Shown in pieces: positions 35,892 to 43,758 of a DNA stretch of 64,000 nucleotides. Under the pieces are notes generated by a model, which searched no databases, was not told the origin of the DNA, and worked only from the letters and a program-made list of their open reading frames with translations. Both the position numbers and the translations under genes were made by a program. This DNA is from Nonomuraea endophytica. GTDB taxonomy: Bacteria > Actinomycetota > Actinomycetes > Streptosporangiales > Streptosporangiaceae. Within the stretch, counting starts at the first letter, position 1. Every line of letters begins with the position of its first letter. The stretch spans positions 434,001 to 498,000 of the forward strand of contig NZ_JACHIN010000001.1 of NCBI RefSeq assembly GCF_014203235.1. Reading direction: 5' to 3'.

Positions 35892-36539
35892 TCAGCAGCC
35901 GCCTACTCCATCGCGGTAGCCGACGGCGAAGGAGGCCTGGCGCTGCTCGGCCGTACCGTGTGCCTGGGGGTTGAACCAGTCCTCGTCGGGGTCGCCGGCG
36001 GCGGCGAGGTTGAGCAGGAGCTCTTGCTCGTCACCGGGTTCGGCGCGGAGCGCGCCGGACTTCACCAGGGCCGCCAGGGTGCCGCCCGCGTAGCAGTCCG
36101 CCTGGAGCTCCTGCTGCACGTTGAGCTGGAACGACGTTTCGAGCTGCGCCTGTACGGCATGCCCGAACTCATGCGGGATGATCAGATAAACGGAGCCGTC
36201 ACCCATCTCCTCCCACAGGCCGCGCATCCACCGGGCGTCGTAGGCGATGAAGTGCCCGGCCGGGCAGTAGAAGGCGTTGTTCGGCACGGACGGCTGCCCG
36301 CCGCACCTCGGCCCGCCCTCGCCCTCATAGGCCACGAACTCCGTGACCGGCCGGTACGTCCGGCCCAGCGCGGCGAACTGCTGCTTCCAGTACTCCTCGC
36401 TCAGCACCCTCGCCGAGTTCACGTCGTCTTCGAAGGTGTCCTTGCCGGTGGCGTCCATGGACGGGGCGGGGACCAGGCCGCAGGCGGACAACAGCGCCAT
36501 GAGCACGACGAGCGCGAGGGGACGCTTCACGTGGTTCAC
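35892..36539 (-). CDS. Lipoprotein zinc metallopeptidase (YpfJ-like)
   Basis: The 215-residue protein has a lipoprotein signal (MNHVKRPLALVVLMALLSAC, lipid Cys20) and the neutral zinc-metallopeptidase block YLIIPHEFGHAVQAQLE (HExxH-type helix HEFGH) with ELQADCYAGG. It would act outside the membrane on an unknown peptide substrate. The GTG start at 36539 overlaps the SARP stop as GTGA, so it is translationally coupled to that regulator. Two extra Cys pairs in the mature part could form disulfides. Confidence 0.88.
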   Translation of the reverse strand: MNHVKRPLALVVLMALLSACGLVPAPSMDATGKDTFEDDVNSARVLSEEYWKQQFAALGRTYRPVTEFVAYEGEGGPRCGGQPSVPNNAFYCPAGHFIAYDARWMRGLWEEMGDGSVYLIIPHEFGHAVQAQLETSFQLNVQQELQADCYAGGTLAALVKSGALRAEPGDEQELLLNLAAAGDPDEDWFNPQAHGTAEQRQASFAVGYRDGVGGC

Positions 36540-38845
36540 AATGCCCAAGTGTGCCCTGGTTCACTCTGCGGATTCGCGGCCAGTGCCAATCTCAGGCATT
36601 CGGCCAGATCGTCGAGGTGGCCGGCGCCTTCCAGGAAGCGGGCGAGGGCGACGGCCAGGCGGCAGCAGTGCTCGGCGCGGCCCTCCGCAGCGGCCTGCCG
36701 TACGGCGGAGACGAGGCCGGGACGCTCGCTCTCGAACCAGTCGGCCGGATCGCCCACGGCGACGCCCTTCGGGGTCCAGCGTCCTTCCGGCGGTCCGCTG
36801 CCGCCGCCGAACCGCAGCCCGTTGGCCTGGTCGGCGAGGACGAGCCAGCCGTCGAGCAGCCGTCCCAGCGCCTCGGCCCGCTCGTCGCCGCCGGTACGCC
36901 GGGCGGCGAACCGGCGGACGACGTCCTGCAGCCGGTAGCGCGCCGGTCCGGTGCGCTCCAGCAGTTGGGCCTCCACCAGGCGTTCTGCCATTTCCTCCGC
37001 TTCGGCGAGGTCGGCGTCCAGGAGCGCGGCGCACACCCAGGGCGCGAAGTCCGGGGCCTCGACCAGGCCGGTCAGGCGCAACAAGCGCTGGGCGGGCTCG
37101 GGCAGCCCGGCATACCCGAGACCGAGCACCTCGGCGGCGGGCCAGCCCAAAGCCTCGGGGTCCTGGCCGTCGGAGCGCGGGGTTCGGGGGATCGCGTGGC
37201 CGGACAACCGGTCGGCCATCCAGCTCACCGGCAGCCGGGGCTCGGCGGTCAGGCGGGCCGCCGCCACGCGGATGGCCAGAGGCGAGCCGCCGCAGTGCCG
37301 TACCAGATCGCGCGCCGCGGCGACCTCGGCAGCCACGCGGCCCGCACCCGCGATCTTGGCGAGCAGCGTCATCGCGGGGCCGTTCTCCAGCGGCGCGAGC
37401 TCGACGAGCGAGAGGCCGGCGCGGGGCGCGCTCGGGCGGCTCTGGCGTGCCCCGAAGCCGGACATCCCCGCCCAGGCCGGCCACGCCGGCCGGGCCGGGA
37501 GGGGCCCGGACCCGGGCGGTCCGGCGGTCGCGTCGCCCAGACCGGAGCGGAAGGCCCCCTCCGCCATTCCTCCCGGTTCCGAGCGAAACGCCTCATCCGC
37601 CAGACCTCCGAGCCCGGGCAGAACGGAGCCCGCCGACATCCCGCCCAATCCCGGCAGCCGGGAGCCGCCGGTCAGCTCGTCGAGGCCGGAGCGGCTGGTG
37701 ATGAGCACCGCGCAGCGCGGGGCCTCGGGCAGGAGCGGGCGGGCCTGCGCGGCGTCGGCCACGTCGTCGAGCACGATCAGCGCGCGCCGCCCGGCGAGCT
37801 TGTTGCGGTAGAGCTCGGCGCGTTCCTCGATCCCGTCGGGCACCGCGTGCCCGGGCACGCCCAGCCGCCGCAGGAACCCGGCCAGCACCTCGGCCGGACC
37901 GCTGCCGCGCAGGCTCGCGAAGAGCTGGCCGTCGGGGTAGCTGCCGTTGACGCGGTGGGCGACGTGCACGGCGAGCGCGGTCTTGCCGATGCCCGGCTCC
38001 CCCGACACGACGGCTCCGGCCTCGCGGCTCAGCAGAGCGGCCAGCGCGCCGGTCTCCTCCTCGCGCCCGGTGAAGTCGGGCAGGTCGGCGGGCAGCCTGC
38101 CGGGCCGTTCGGGGACACCCGCGTCGCCGCGCAGGATCGCCGCCTCGATCTCCAGCAGCCGCTCGCCCGGCTCGAAGCGGGCGCGGGCGCGGGCGCGTTC
38201 CAAAGCGATCAGTGCCTCGTGCTCGCGGCCGCAGCGGTAGAGGGCGAGCACCATCTGTCCCCACATGCGCTCGCGCAGCGGGTGCCGCGAGACGAGCACG
38301 GCCAGTTCGTCCGCGACGGCCGCGTGCTTGCCGAGCTTCAGCTCCAGGTCCAGGCAGTCTTCGAGTACGGCGAGGCGACGCTCGTCGAGCCGTTCGACCT
38401 CTCCGGTCAGCGGCCCGAGCTCGACCCCGTCGAAGGCGGGCCCGCGCCACAGCGCCAGCGCCGACCGGTAGCGTCTGCTCGCCTTCCAGACGTGCCCTGC
38501 CCCCGCGAGGGCACGTCCTTCGTCGGCCCGCGCCAGGAACGCGAGCATGTCCAGCTGATCGTCGGCGACCTTGAGGAGGTAGCCTCCCGGGGTCGTCACG
38601 ATCGTTTTCGGGGACAGCCCGACGTCGGTCATGAGCCTGCGCAGACGTCCCACGCAGTTCTGGGCCTGCCGTCGTGCGGTGGGTGGCGGCCGCTCGCCCC
38701 AGGCCAGCCTGACGATGGTGCCGATCGAGACCACCTGGTTGGCGCGCAGCAGCAGCAGAGCGAGGAGCTCTCGCTGGCGCGGCCCGGGGGGCTGCGCCAG
38801 CCGTTCACCCACCGTGATCTCGAGCGGGCCGAGAACGCGGAACAT
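36536..38845 (-). CDS. SARP-type regulator with BTAD and NB-ARC domains (AfsR-like)
   Basis: The 769-residue protein starts FRVLGPLEITVGERLAQPPG and has a winged helix (about 1-95), the BTAD domain (about 100-245) and an NB-ARC ATPase with P-loop VVSGEPGIGKTALAVHVAH and Walker B ALIVLDDVADA. After VLITSRSGLDEL there is an unusual insertion of about 85 residues, rich in Gly, Pro and Ala (bases about 37425-37680), before the usual VELAPLENGPAMTLL. The C-terminal TPR array of AfsR is largely missing. SARPs activate secondary-metabolite or development genes. ATG 38845 matches the family start. Confidence 0.9.
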   Translation of the reverse strand: MFRVLGPLEITVGERLAQPPGPRQRELLALLLLRANQVVSIGTIVRLAWGERPPPTARRQAQNCVGRLRRLMTDVGLSPKTIVTTPGGYLLKVADDQLDMLAFLARADEGRALAGAGHVWKASRRYRSALALWRGPAFDGVELGPLTGEVERLDERRLAVLEDCLDLELKLGKHAAVADELAVLVSRHPLRERMWGQMVLALYRCGREHEALIALERARARARFEPGERLLEIEAAILRGDAGVPERPGRLPADLPDFTGREEETGALAALLSREAGAVVSGEPGIGKTALAVHVAHRVNGSYPDGQLFASLRGSGPAEVLAGFLRRLGVPGHAVPDGIEERAELYRNKLAGRRALIVLDDVADAAQARPLLPEAPRCAVLITSRSGLDELTGGSRLPGLGGMSAGSVLPGLGGLADEAFRSEPGGMAEGAFRSGLGDATAGPPGSGPLPARPAWPAWAGMSGFGARQSRPSAPRAGLSLVELAPLENGPAMTLLAKIAGAGRVAAEVAAARDLVRHCGGSPLAIRVAAARLTAEPRLPVSWMADRLSGHAIPRTPRSDGQDPEALGWPAAEVLGLGYAGLPEPAQRLLRLTGLVEAPDFAPWVCAALLDADLAEAEEMAERLVEAQLLERTGPARYRLQDVVRRFAARRTGGDERAEALGRLLDGWLVLADQANGLRFGGGSGPPEGRWTPKGVAVGDPADWFESERPGLVSAVRQAAAEGRAEHCCRLAVALARFLEGAGHLDDLAECLRLALAANPQSEPGHTWAL

Positions 38846-38885
38846 GGCGCTCAGCCTCACCCATCGCCCCCGCCCCGGTCACCCT

Positions 38886-38946
38886 CTTTCGACCACAACC
38901 GAAAGACCCTGCTTATGACACCGATATGACGAAAATTCTGGTCATA
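38886..38946. promoter_or_regulatory. Repeat-rich divergent promoter region
   Basis: Between the SARP and ArsR-type genes are CTTTCG/CGAAAG arms (38886-38891, 38900-38905), a TATGAC direct repeat (38914-38919, 38925-38930) and its inverse GTCATA (38941-38946). TATGAC-N10-GTCATA is a perfect dyad just before the start codon of the ArsR-type gene. These are candidate autoregulatory sites. Confidence 0.45.
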
Positions 38947-38979
38947 ATGGCGACACGATCCACCGAAGAGGCCGGTCGC

Positions 38980-39930
38980 ATGTTACGCATTCACTTCACC
39001 GGAGACGACCTCGCTCGCACCCGCCTGGCGTCCTCCGCCGATCCGCTCTGGGAGACGGTCTTCAGTCTCCATCGGCTGTACGGCCGGCGCGGCCGTACCT
39101 TCTTCGCCGACTGGCTCACGCAGGTGGCCCCGCGGCTGTCCGCGGAACCACTGGGCGGGCTGCGTTCGCTGGCCCCGCCCCGGCCCTACTTCCCCGACTT
39201 CCTCACGCCCGGCAACGGGGGCACACTCGACGACGGGCTCGACAGCCTGCTGTCCACACCGGGCACCAGGGTCAGGGACGAGGTTTCCCGGCTGCCGGGC
39301 CGTACCGGCTGGGCCAGGGACCTCGCGCGCGCCGACGCGCAGACGATGGACGAGGTCGCCGGCGCGCTGCGCTCCCTGCACCGGATCACCGTCGCCCCCT
39401 ACTGGGGCCAGGTGCGCAACCAGGTCGCCGCCGACCACGCGCGGCGGCTGCGCGCCTTCCACTCCGGCGGCGTCGAGGCGGTCCTGCACAGCCTCCGGCC
39501 GATCATGCGGTGGCTGCCGCCGGTGCTGCACGTGGAGTACCCGGTCGACAGGGACCTGCACCTGGGCGGGCGGGGGCTGCTGCTGATCCCGTCGTGGTTC
39601 TGCTGGGGCACGCCGGTCAGCCTCGCCGACCCCGGCCTGCCGCCCGTGCTCGTCTACCCCGTCGAACACCGGGGCGCGTGGCTGCTGCCCTCGGGCGAGG
39701 CGGCGGACGACGCGGTCTCCGGGCTGCTCGGCCCCACCCGCGCGGCGGTGCTGCGCGCCACCAGGAGCGCCCGCTCCACCACCCAGCTCGCCCGGCTGCT
39801 GCACATCTCCCCCTCCTCCGCCAGCCAGCACGCCTCGATCCTGCGCGCGGCCGGCCTGATCACCAGCAGCCGCGAGGAGAACTCCGTCATGCACACGATC
39901 ACCGAACTGGGCGAGAGCCTGCTCACCTAG
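38980..39930 (+). CDS. ArsR-type HTH regulator with C-terminal winged helix
   Basis: The 316-residue protein begins MLRIHFTGDDLARTRLA, the standard start of a large actinobacterial ArsR-like family, and ends with the winged helix STTQLARLLHISPSSASQHASILRAAGLI. The 200-residue N-terminal part is of unknown structure and probably senses a ligand. ATG 38980 has GAGG at eight bases; ATG 38926 would add 18 residues and overlap the dyad upstream. It shares its CTAG stop palindrome with the convergent glutamate-cysteine ligase-like gene. Confidence 0.85.
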   Translation: MLRIHFTGDDLARTRLASSADPLWETVFSLHRLYGRRGRTFFADWLTQVAPRLSAEPLGGLRSLAPPRPYFPDFLTPGNGGTLDDGLDSLLSTPGTRVRDEVSRLPGRTGWARDLARADAQTMDEVAGALRSLHRITVAPYWGQVRNQVAADHARRLRAFHSGGVEAVLHSLRPIMRWLPPVLHVEYPVDRDLHLGGRGLLLIPSWFCWGTPVSLADPGLPPVLVYPVEHRGAWLLPSGEAADDAVSGLLGPTRAAVLRATRSARSTTQLARLLHISPSSASQHASILRAAGLITSSREENSVMHTITELGESLLT

Positions 39931-41390
39931 ACGGGCCAGGTGTGGACCGGCTCGTTGGTGTGCATGCGCTCGATGTACTCCAGCGTCATCAGGCGCAGCG
40001 CCTCGTGCCGGTCGCCGCCGATCGCCTCGACCTTCTCCACCTGCCACGTGGCGCCCGTACGCCCGGTCAGGCAGCGCCCCTCGATGACCCCCAGCAGGCG
40101 CTCGGCGACCGACTTGTCCACACCCCAGCGTTCGAGCCCCTCGTACGCCATCGGCAGCAGGCGGCGCAGGATCAGCTCGACCGCAGGCACCTCGCCCGCG
40201 CCCGGCCAGTAGAGGCGGGCGTCGATGCCGTGCCGGGCGGCGGTGTTGAGGTTGTCCTCGGCCGCGGCGAACGACATCTGGCTCCAGATCGGCCGCTCCG
40301 CATAAGGCAGGACGGCCATCAGGCCGTAGTAGAACGCGGCGTTGGCGGCCACGTCGAGGACCGTCGGGCCCGCGGGCAGCACCCTGTTCTCGACGCGCAG
40401 GTGCGGGGCGCCGTCGACCACGGCGTAGACGGGGCGGTTCCAGCGGTAGATGGTGCCGTTGTGCAGGGTCAGCTCGGGCAGGTGCGGGATCAGGCCGCGT
40501 TCCAGCAGTTCGCGCGGGTCCTCGTGCTCGACCAGCGGCAGCAGGGCGGGGAAGTAGCGGACGTTCTCCTCGAACAGGTCGAACACGCTGGTGATCCACC
40601 GCTCGCCGAACCACACCCTCGGGCGCACGCCCTGCTCCTTCAGCTCGGCCGGGCGCGTGTCCGTGGCCTGCTCGAAGAGGCTGATCCTGGTCTCGCGGTG
40701 CAGCTCCTTCCCGAAGAGGTACGGCGAGTTCGCCGCCACGGCCACCTGTGCTCCGGCGATGGCCTGGGCGGCGTTCCAGTGGGCGGCGAAGGCCTCGGGG
40801 CTGACCTGGAGGTGAAGCTGAACGCTGGTGCAGGCGGCCTCGGGGGCCACGCTGTCGGCATGGGTGTCGAGCCGTTCGACGCCCTCGATGAGCAGGTGCA
40901 GGTCCTCGCCCCTGGCCGCGAAGATCTGCTCGTTGAGCAGGCGGAAGCGCGGGTTGGCCGACAGCGTGCCCTCGCCGATGTCCTGCTCGCGCAGGGTCGG
41001 CAGGATGCCGATCAGGACCAGGTGCCCGTTCTCCGACCTTGCCCTGGACTCGGCGTGGTTGAGGCGGGAGCGCACGTCGTTCTCCAGGGCGAGGGCGCCC
41101 TCGCCGTCCAGCCCCTGAGGTTCGATGTTGATCTCGATGTTGAACTGGCCCAGCTCCGTGGCCCAGTCGGGCTGGGCGATGGCGGCCAGGACCTGCGCGT
41201 TGCGCATCGCGGCTTCGCCGTGTTCGTCGACGATGTTGAGCTCGATCTCCAGCCCGGCGAGTGGGCGTTCAAGCTCGAAGCGGGATTCCCGCAGCATCTG
41301 GGCAAAAACGTCCAGACATCGTCGTACTTTTTCCCGATATGTCCTGCGGTCTTCTCGGCTGAACACGACGACTGGCACGTCCCTGCCCAT
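39927..41390 (-). CDS. Glutamate-cysteine ligase family enzyme (GCS2-like)
   Basis: The 487-residue protein has GLEIELNIVDEHGEAAM, ELGQFNIEINIEPQGLDGE, ACTSVQLHLQVSPEAF, VAANSPYLFGKELHRETRISLFEQ and a late HLRVENRVLPAGPTVLD. These are motifs of carboxylate-amine ligases of the GCS2/YbdK-EgtA type, which join glutamate to an amine such as cysteine with ATP. In actinomycetes the product could feed ergothioneine or another thiol pathway, but no partner genes are adjacent. ATG 41390 is preferred; the GAGG upstream is very close, so initiation is uncertain. Confidence 0.85.
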   Translation of the reverse strand: MGRDVPVVVFSREDRRTYREKVRRCLDVFAQMLRESRFELERPLAGLEIELNIVDEHGEAAMRNAQVLAAIAQPDWATELGQFNIEINIEPQGLDGEGALALENDVRSRLNHAESRARSENGHLVLIGILPTLREQDIGEGTLSANPRFRLLNEQIFAARGEDLHLLIEGVERLDTHADSVAPEAACTSVQLHLQVSPEAFAAHWNAAQAIAGAQVAVAANSPYLFGKELHRETRISLFEQATDTRPAELKEQGVRPRVWFGERWITSVFDLFEENVRYFPALLPLVEHEDPRELLERGLIPHLPELTLHNGTIYRWNRPVYAVVDGAPHLRVENRVLPAGPTVLDVAANAAFYYGLMAVLPYAERPIWSQMSFAAAEDNLNTAARHGIDARLYWPGAGEVPAVELILRRLLPMAYEGLERWGVDKSVAERLLGVIEGRCLTGRTGATWQVEKVEAIGGDRHEALRLMTLEYIERMHTNEPVHTWPV

Positions 41391-41400
41391 ACCTCGAAAT

Positions 41401-41804
41401 GTCGCACGATCTAGCCCCAAACACCAGCCCACCCCCACCCCAACCACCCGGAAACCCGCCACCCCTGGGAAACCACCCCACGGACCCCCAGCCCACGGCA
41501 TCACCGCGTCTCGGACCCGCGCCCGGCGACACCGCGCCCCACGGCCTTCCACCCGGCACGCTCCGCCCCCACGCGCTCCCGCCCGGCAGCTCGCGGCCCG
41601 GCGTCGTCCCACCCAGCAGCTCGCCGCCCGGCGGCGTCCCACCCCAACTACCCGGACCGCCCCGGAACCCCGCCACCCATGGGAAAACCACCCCCGCGGA
41701 ACCCAGCCCACGGCATCACCGCACCACACCGCCCTCCACCCGGCGTGGCGTCACACCCCGCGGTGTCCCGCCCTGTGGGTTATCGGCTCGTGAAGTCCTT
41801 GGGG
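41401..41804. repeat. 400-bp C-rich intergenic region with direct repeats
   Basis: No gene is supported here. Two imperfect copies of a 67-78-bp segment lie at 41441-41507 and 41645-41722; both end AGCCCACGGCATCACCGC. Between them a 30-bp unit (starting GCAGCTCGC) is duplicated in tandem at 41586-41615 and 41616-41645. Two CCCAAC-(C/T)-ACCCGG elements are at 41438-41451 and 41642-41655. The region separates the GCS2-like promoter from the end of the response-regulator gene. Confidence 0.75.
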
Positions 41805-42437
41805 TCAGACCAGGCGGCGGGCGGTGGCCCAGCGGGAGAGTTCGTGGCGGTTGGACAGCTGCAGCTTGCGCAGCACCGAGGACACGTGCGTCTCCACGGT
41901 CTTCACCGAGATGAACAGCTCCTTGGCGATCTCCTTGTACGCGTACCCACGCGCGATCAGCCGGAGCACCTCCCGCTCCCTCTGGGTCAGCGAGTCCAGC
42001 TCGGGGTCGATGGGCGGCGCCTCGGAGGAGGCGAAGGCGTCCAGGACGAACCCGGCCAGCCGCGGCGAGAAGACGGCGTCGCCCTCGGAGACGCGGCGGA
42101 TGGCGTCGGTCAGCTCCTTGCCGCTGATGTTCTTGGTGACGTAGCCGCGGGCGCCGCCTCTGATGACGCCGATGACGTCCTCGGCGGCGTCGGAGACGGA
42201 CAGGGCGAGGAACCGCACCTGACCGCCGGAGCCGAGCACGCGGCGCAGGACCTCCTGGCCGCCGCCGCCCGGCATGTGGACGTCGAGCAGCACGACGTCG
42301 GGCTCCATCTCGGCGATCGCCCTGACCGCCGAGTCGACGTCCTCGGCCTCGCCGATGACCTGGATGGAGTCGCCCAGCTCGGCGCGTACCCCGGAGCGGA
42401 ACAGCCTGTGGTCGTCGACGATCAGGACCTTAATCAC
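41805..42437 (-). CDS. NarL/FixJ-family response regulator
   Basis: The 210-residue regulator has a receiver domain (DDH at 8-10, phospho-acceptor Asp52 in VVLLDVHMP, switch Ser in FLALSVSD, Lys in YVTKNI) and a LuxR-type HTH (LTQREREVLRLIARGYAYKEIAKELFISVKTVETHVSSVLRKL). GTG 42437 overlaps the stop of the histidine kinase by 8 bp, so it forms a coupled two-component pair. Target genes probably include the divergent PspC operon. Confidence 0.95.
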   Translation of the reverse strand: MIKVLIVDDHRLFRSGVRAELGDSIQVIGEAEDVDSAVRAIAEMEPDVVLLDVHMPGGGGQEVLRRVLGSGGQVRFLALSVSDAAEDVIGVIRGGARGYVTKNISGKELTDAIRRVSEGDAVFSPRLAGFVLDAFASSEAPPIDPELDSLTQREREVLRLIARGYAYKEIAKELFISVKTVETHVSSVLRKLQLSNRHELSRWATARRLV

Positions 42438-43644
42438 GCTTCGCCACCTTCATCGTCAACATCACCTCTGTGCCCTCGCCCGGTTCGGTGCGTACTCTGG
42501 CGCTGCCACCGTGCCGTTCCATTCTGCCGATGATGGACTCCCTGATGCCCATCCGGTCGAGCGGCACCTCGTCCAGATCGAAGCCCTTACCCCGATCCTT
42601 CACGAAAACGGTGACTTCTTCACCCTCCACTTCCGCGTAAACGGAAATGGACTGGCTCTCAGAGTATTTGGCGGCGTTGACCATCGCCTGCCGGGAGGCC
42701 TTCAGGAGGGCGGCGAGCTTGCCCTCGGCGTCGATGTCGATGTCGCCGACGCAGACCACCTCGATCTGGACGCCGTGCGCGTCCTCCTCCTCGGCCGCGA
42801 TCCTGCGTACGGCGGCGGCCAGCGTGGCGTCGGCGTCCTGTTTGGGCTGGTAGAGCCAGTTGCGCAGCTCGCGTTCCTGCGAACGGGCGAGCCTGGCGAC
42901 CTCGCGCGGGTCGTGGGCGACGCGCTGGATGAGCGTGAGCGTGTGGAGCACCGAGTCGTGGACCATCGCCGCCATCTCGGCCCGCTCCTCCTGCCGGATG
43001 CGCTCCCGCCGTTCGAGCTGAAGCTCTTTCCAGAGGCCGGCCAGCCAGGGCGCGACGATCACCACGAGCCCGACGACCACCACGACGGTGAACAGCAGGC
43101 CGGGCGTGGCGTCCTGCAGCTCGTCCTGGGCGATGAGGAAGCCGACGCCGCCCGCGACCACGAGGACGATGCCGATCAGCGTGCGGGCCCGGTTCTTGCG
43201 GATGCTCTTGGTGCCGCCCGCGATCCATTCCCTGCGGCGGTCGGGGTCGGCCTGTTGCCAAAGGATCAGCGCGCCGATGCCGCCGATCGCGAACGGGATC
43301 ATGCCGATGCCGCCCTGCGAGGCGCCGCTGATCCAGCCGAAGGCGAACAGCGCCACCCCGATCGCGACGAACGCCGCGAGCTGGCTCCAGTCGCGCGAGG
43401 GCGGCGGCCCCTCGTGCTCCTCCCGCGGCGTCACCATCCACAGGACCGCATAGGCCACCGCACCCACGCCGTCCACGGCGGACAGCAGCACGAACGCCAG
43501 CCGGATGACGATGGGGTCCAGCTTCAGCTGGTCGGCCAGCGCGTGCGCGACGCCGCCCACGAGGCGGCCGTCCATGCGCCGGCGCATGCGGCGATAGGGC
43601 GCCTCGGCGGTGCCGGGCTCTGCGAGAGTCTTCTGGTCAGCCAT
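42430..43644 (-). CDS. Sensor histidine kinase with N-terminal PspC domain
   Basis: The 404-residue kinase starts with a PspC domain (RRMRRRMDGRLVGGVAHALADQLKLDPIVIRLAFVLL, about 20-85). Four to five membrane helices follow, then a dimerisation region with the phospho-acceptor MAAMVHDSVLHTLTLIQR (His229) and a HATPase with VNAAKYSESQSISVYAEVEG and DRGKGFDLDEVP. The missing extracellular loop suggests intramembrane sensing of envelope stress. It diverges from a second PspC protein, so the locus is a self-contained envelope-stress module. ATG 43644 is the start. Confidence 0.93.
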   Translation of the reverse strand: MADQKTLAEPGTAEAPYRRMRRRMDGRLVGGVAHALADQLKLDPIVIRLAFVLLSAVDGVGAVAYAVLWMVTPREEHEGPPPSRDWSQLAAFVAIGVALFAFGWISGASQGGIGMIPFAIGGIGALILWQQADPDRRREWIAGGTKSIRKNRARTLIGIVLVVAGGVGFLIAQDELQDATPGLLFTVVVVVGLVVIVAPWLAGLWKELQLERRERIRQEERAEMAAMVHDSVLHTLTLIQRVAHDPREVARLARSQERELRNWLYQPKQDADATLAAAVRRIAAEEEDAHGVQIEVVCVGDIDIDAEGKLAALLKASRQAMVNAAKYSESQSISVYAEVEGEEVTVFVKDRGKGFDLDEVPLDRMGIRESIIGRMERHGGSARVRTEPGEGTEVMLTMKVAKRD

Positions 43645-43758
43645 AACACCGACATAGTCACATGTCGGCGGGGGTGCGGGCATCAGGGAACAACCCCCAG
43701 GGTCGGCTCAGGGGTGTCCCGGATGCGAGCGCGCGCGGGTGCCGTCACGATGGAGTAC

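Noticed and set aside
42274..43749. Long upstream extension of the PspC protein frame
   Set aside because: It is antisense to the kinase and regulator; the real PspC start is at 43750 or 43759.
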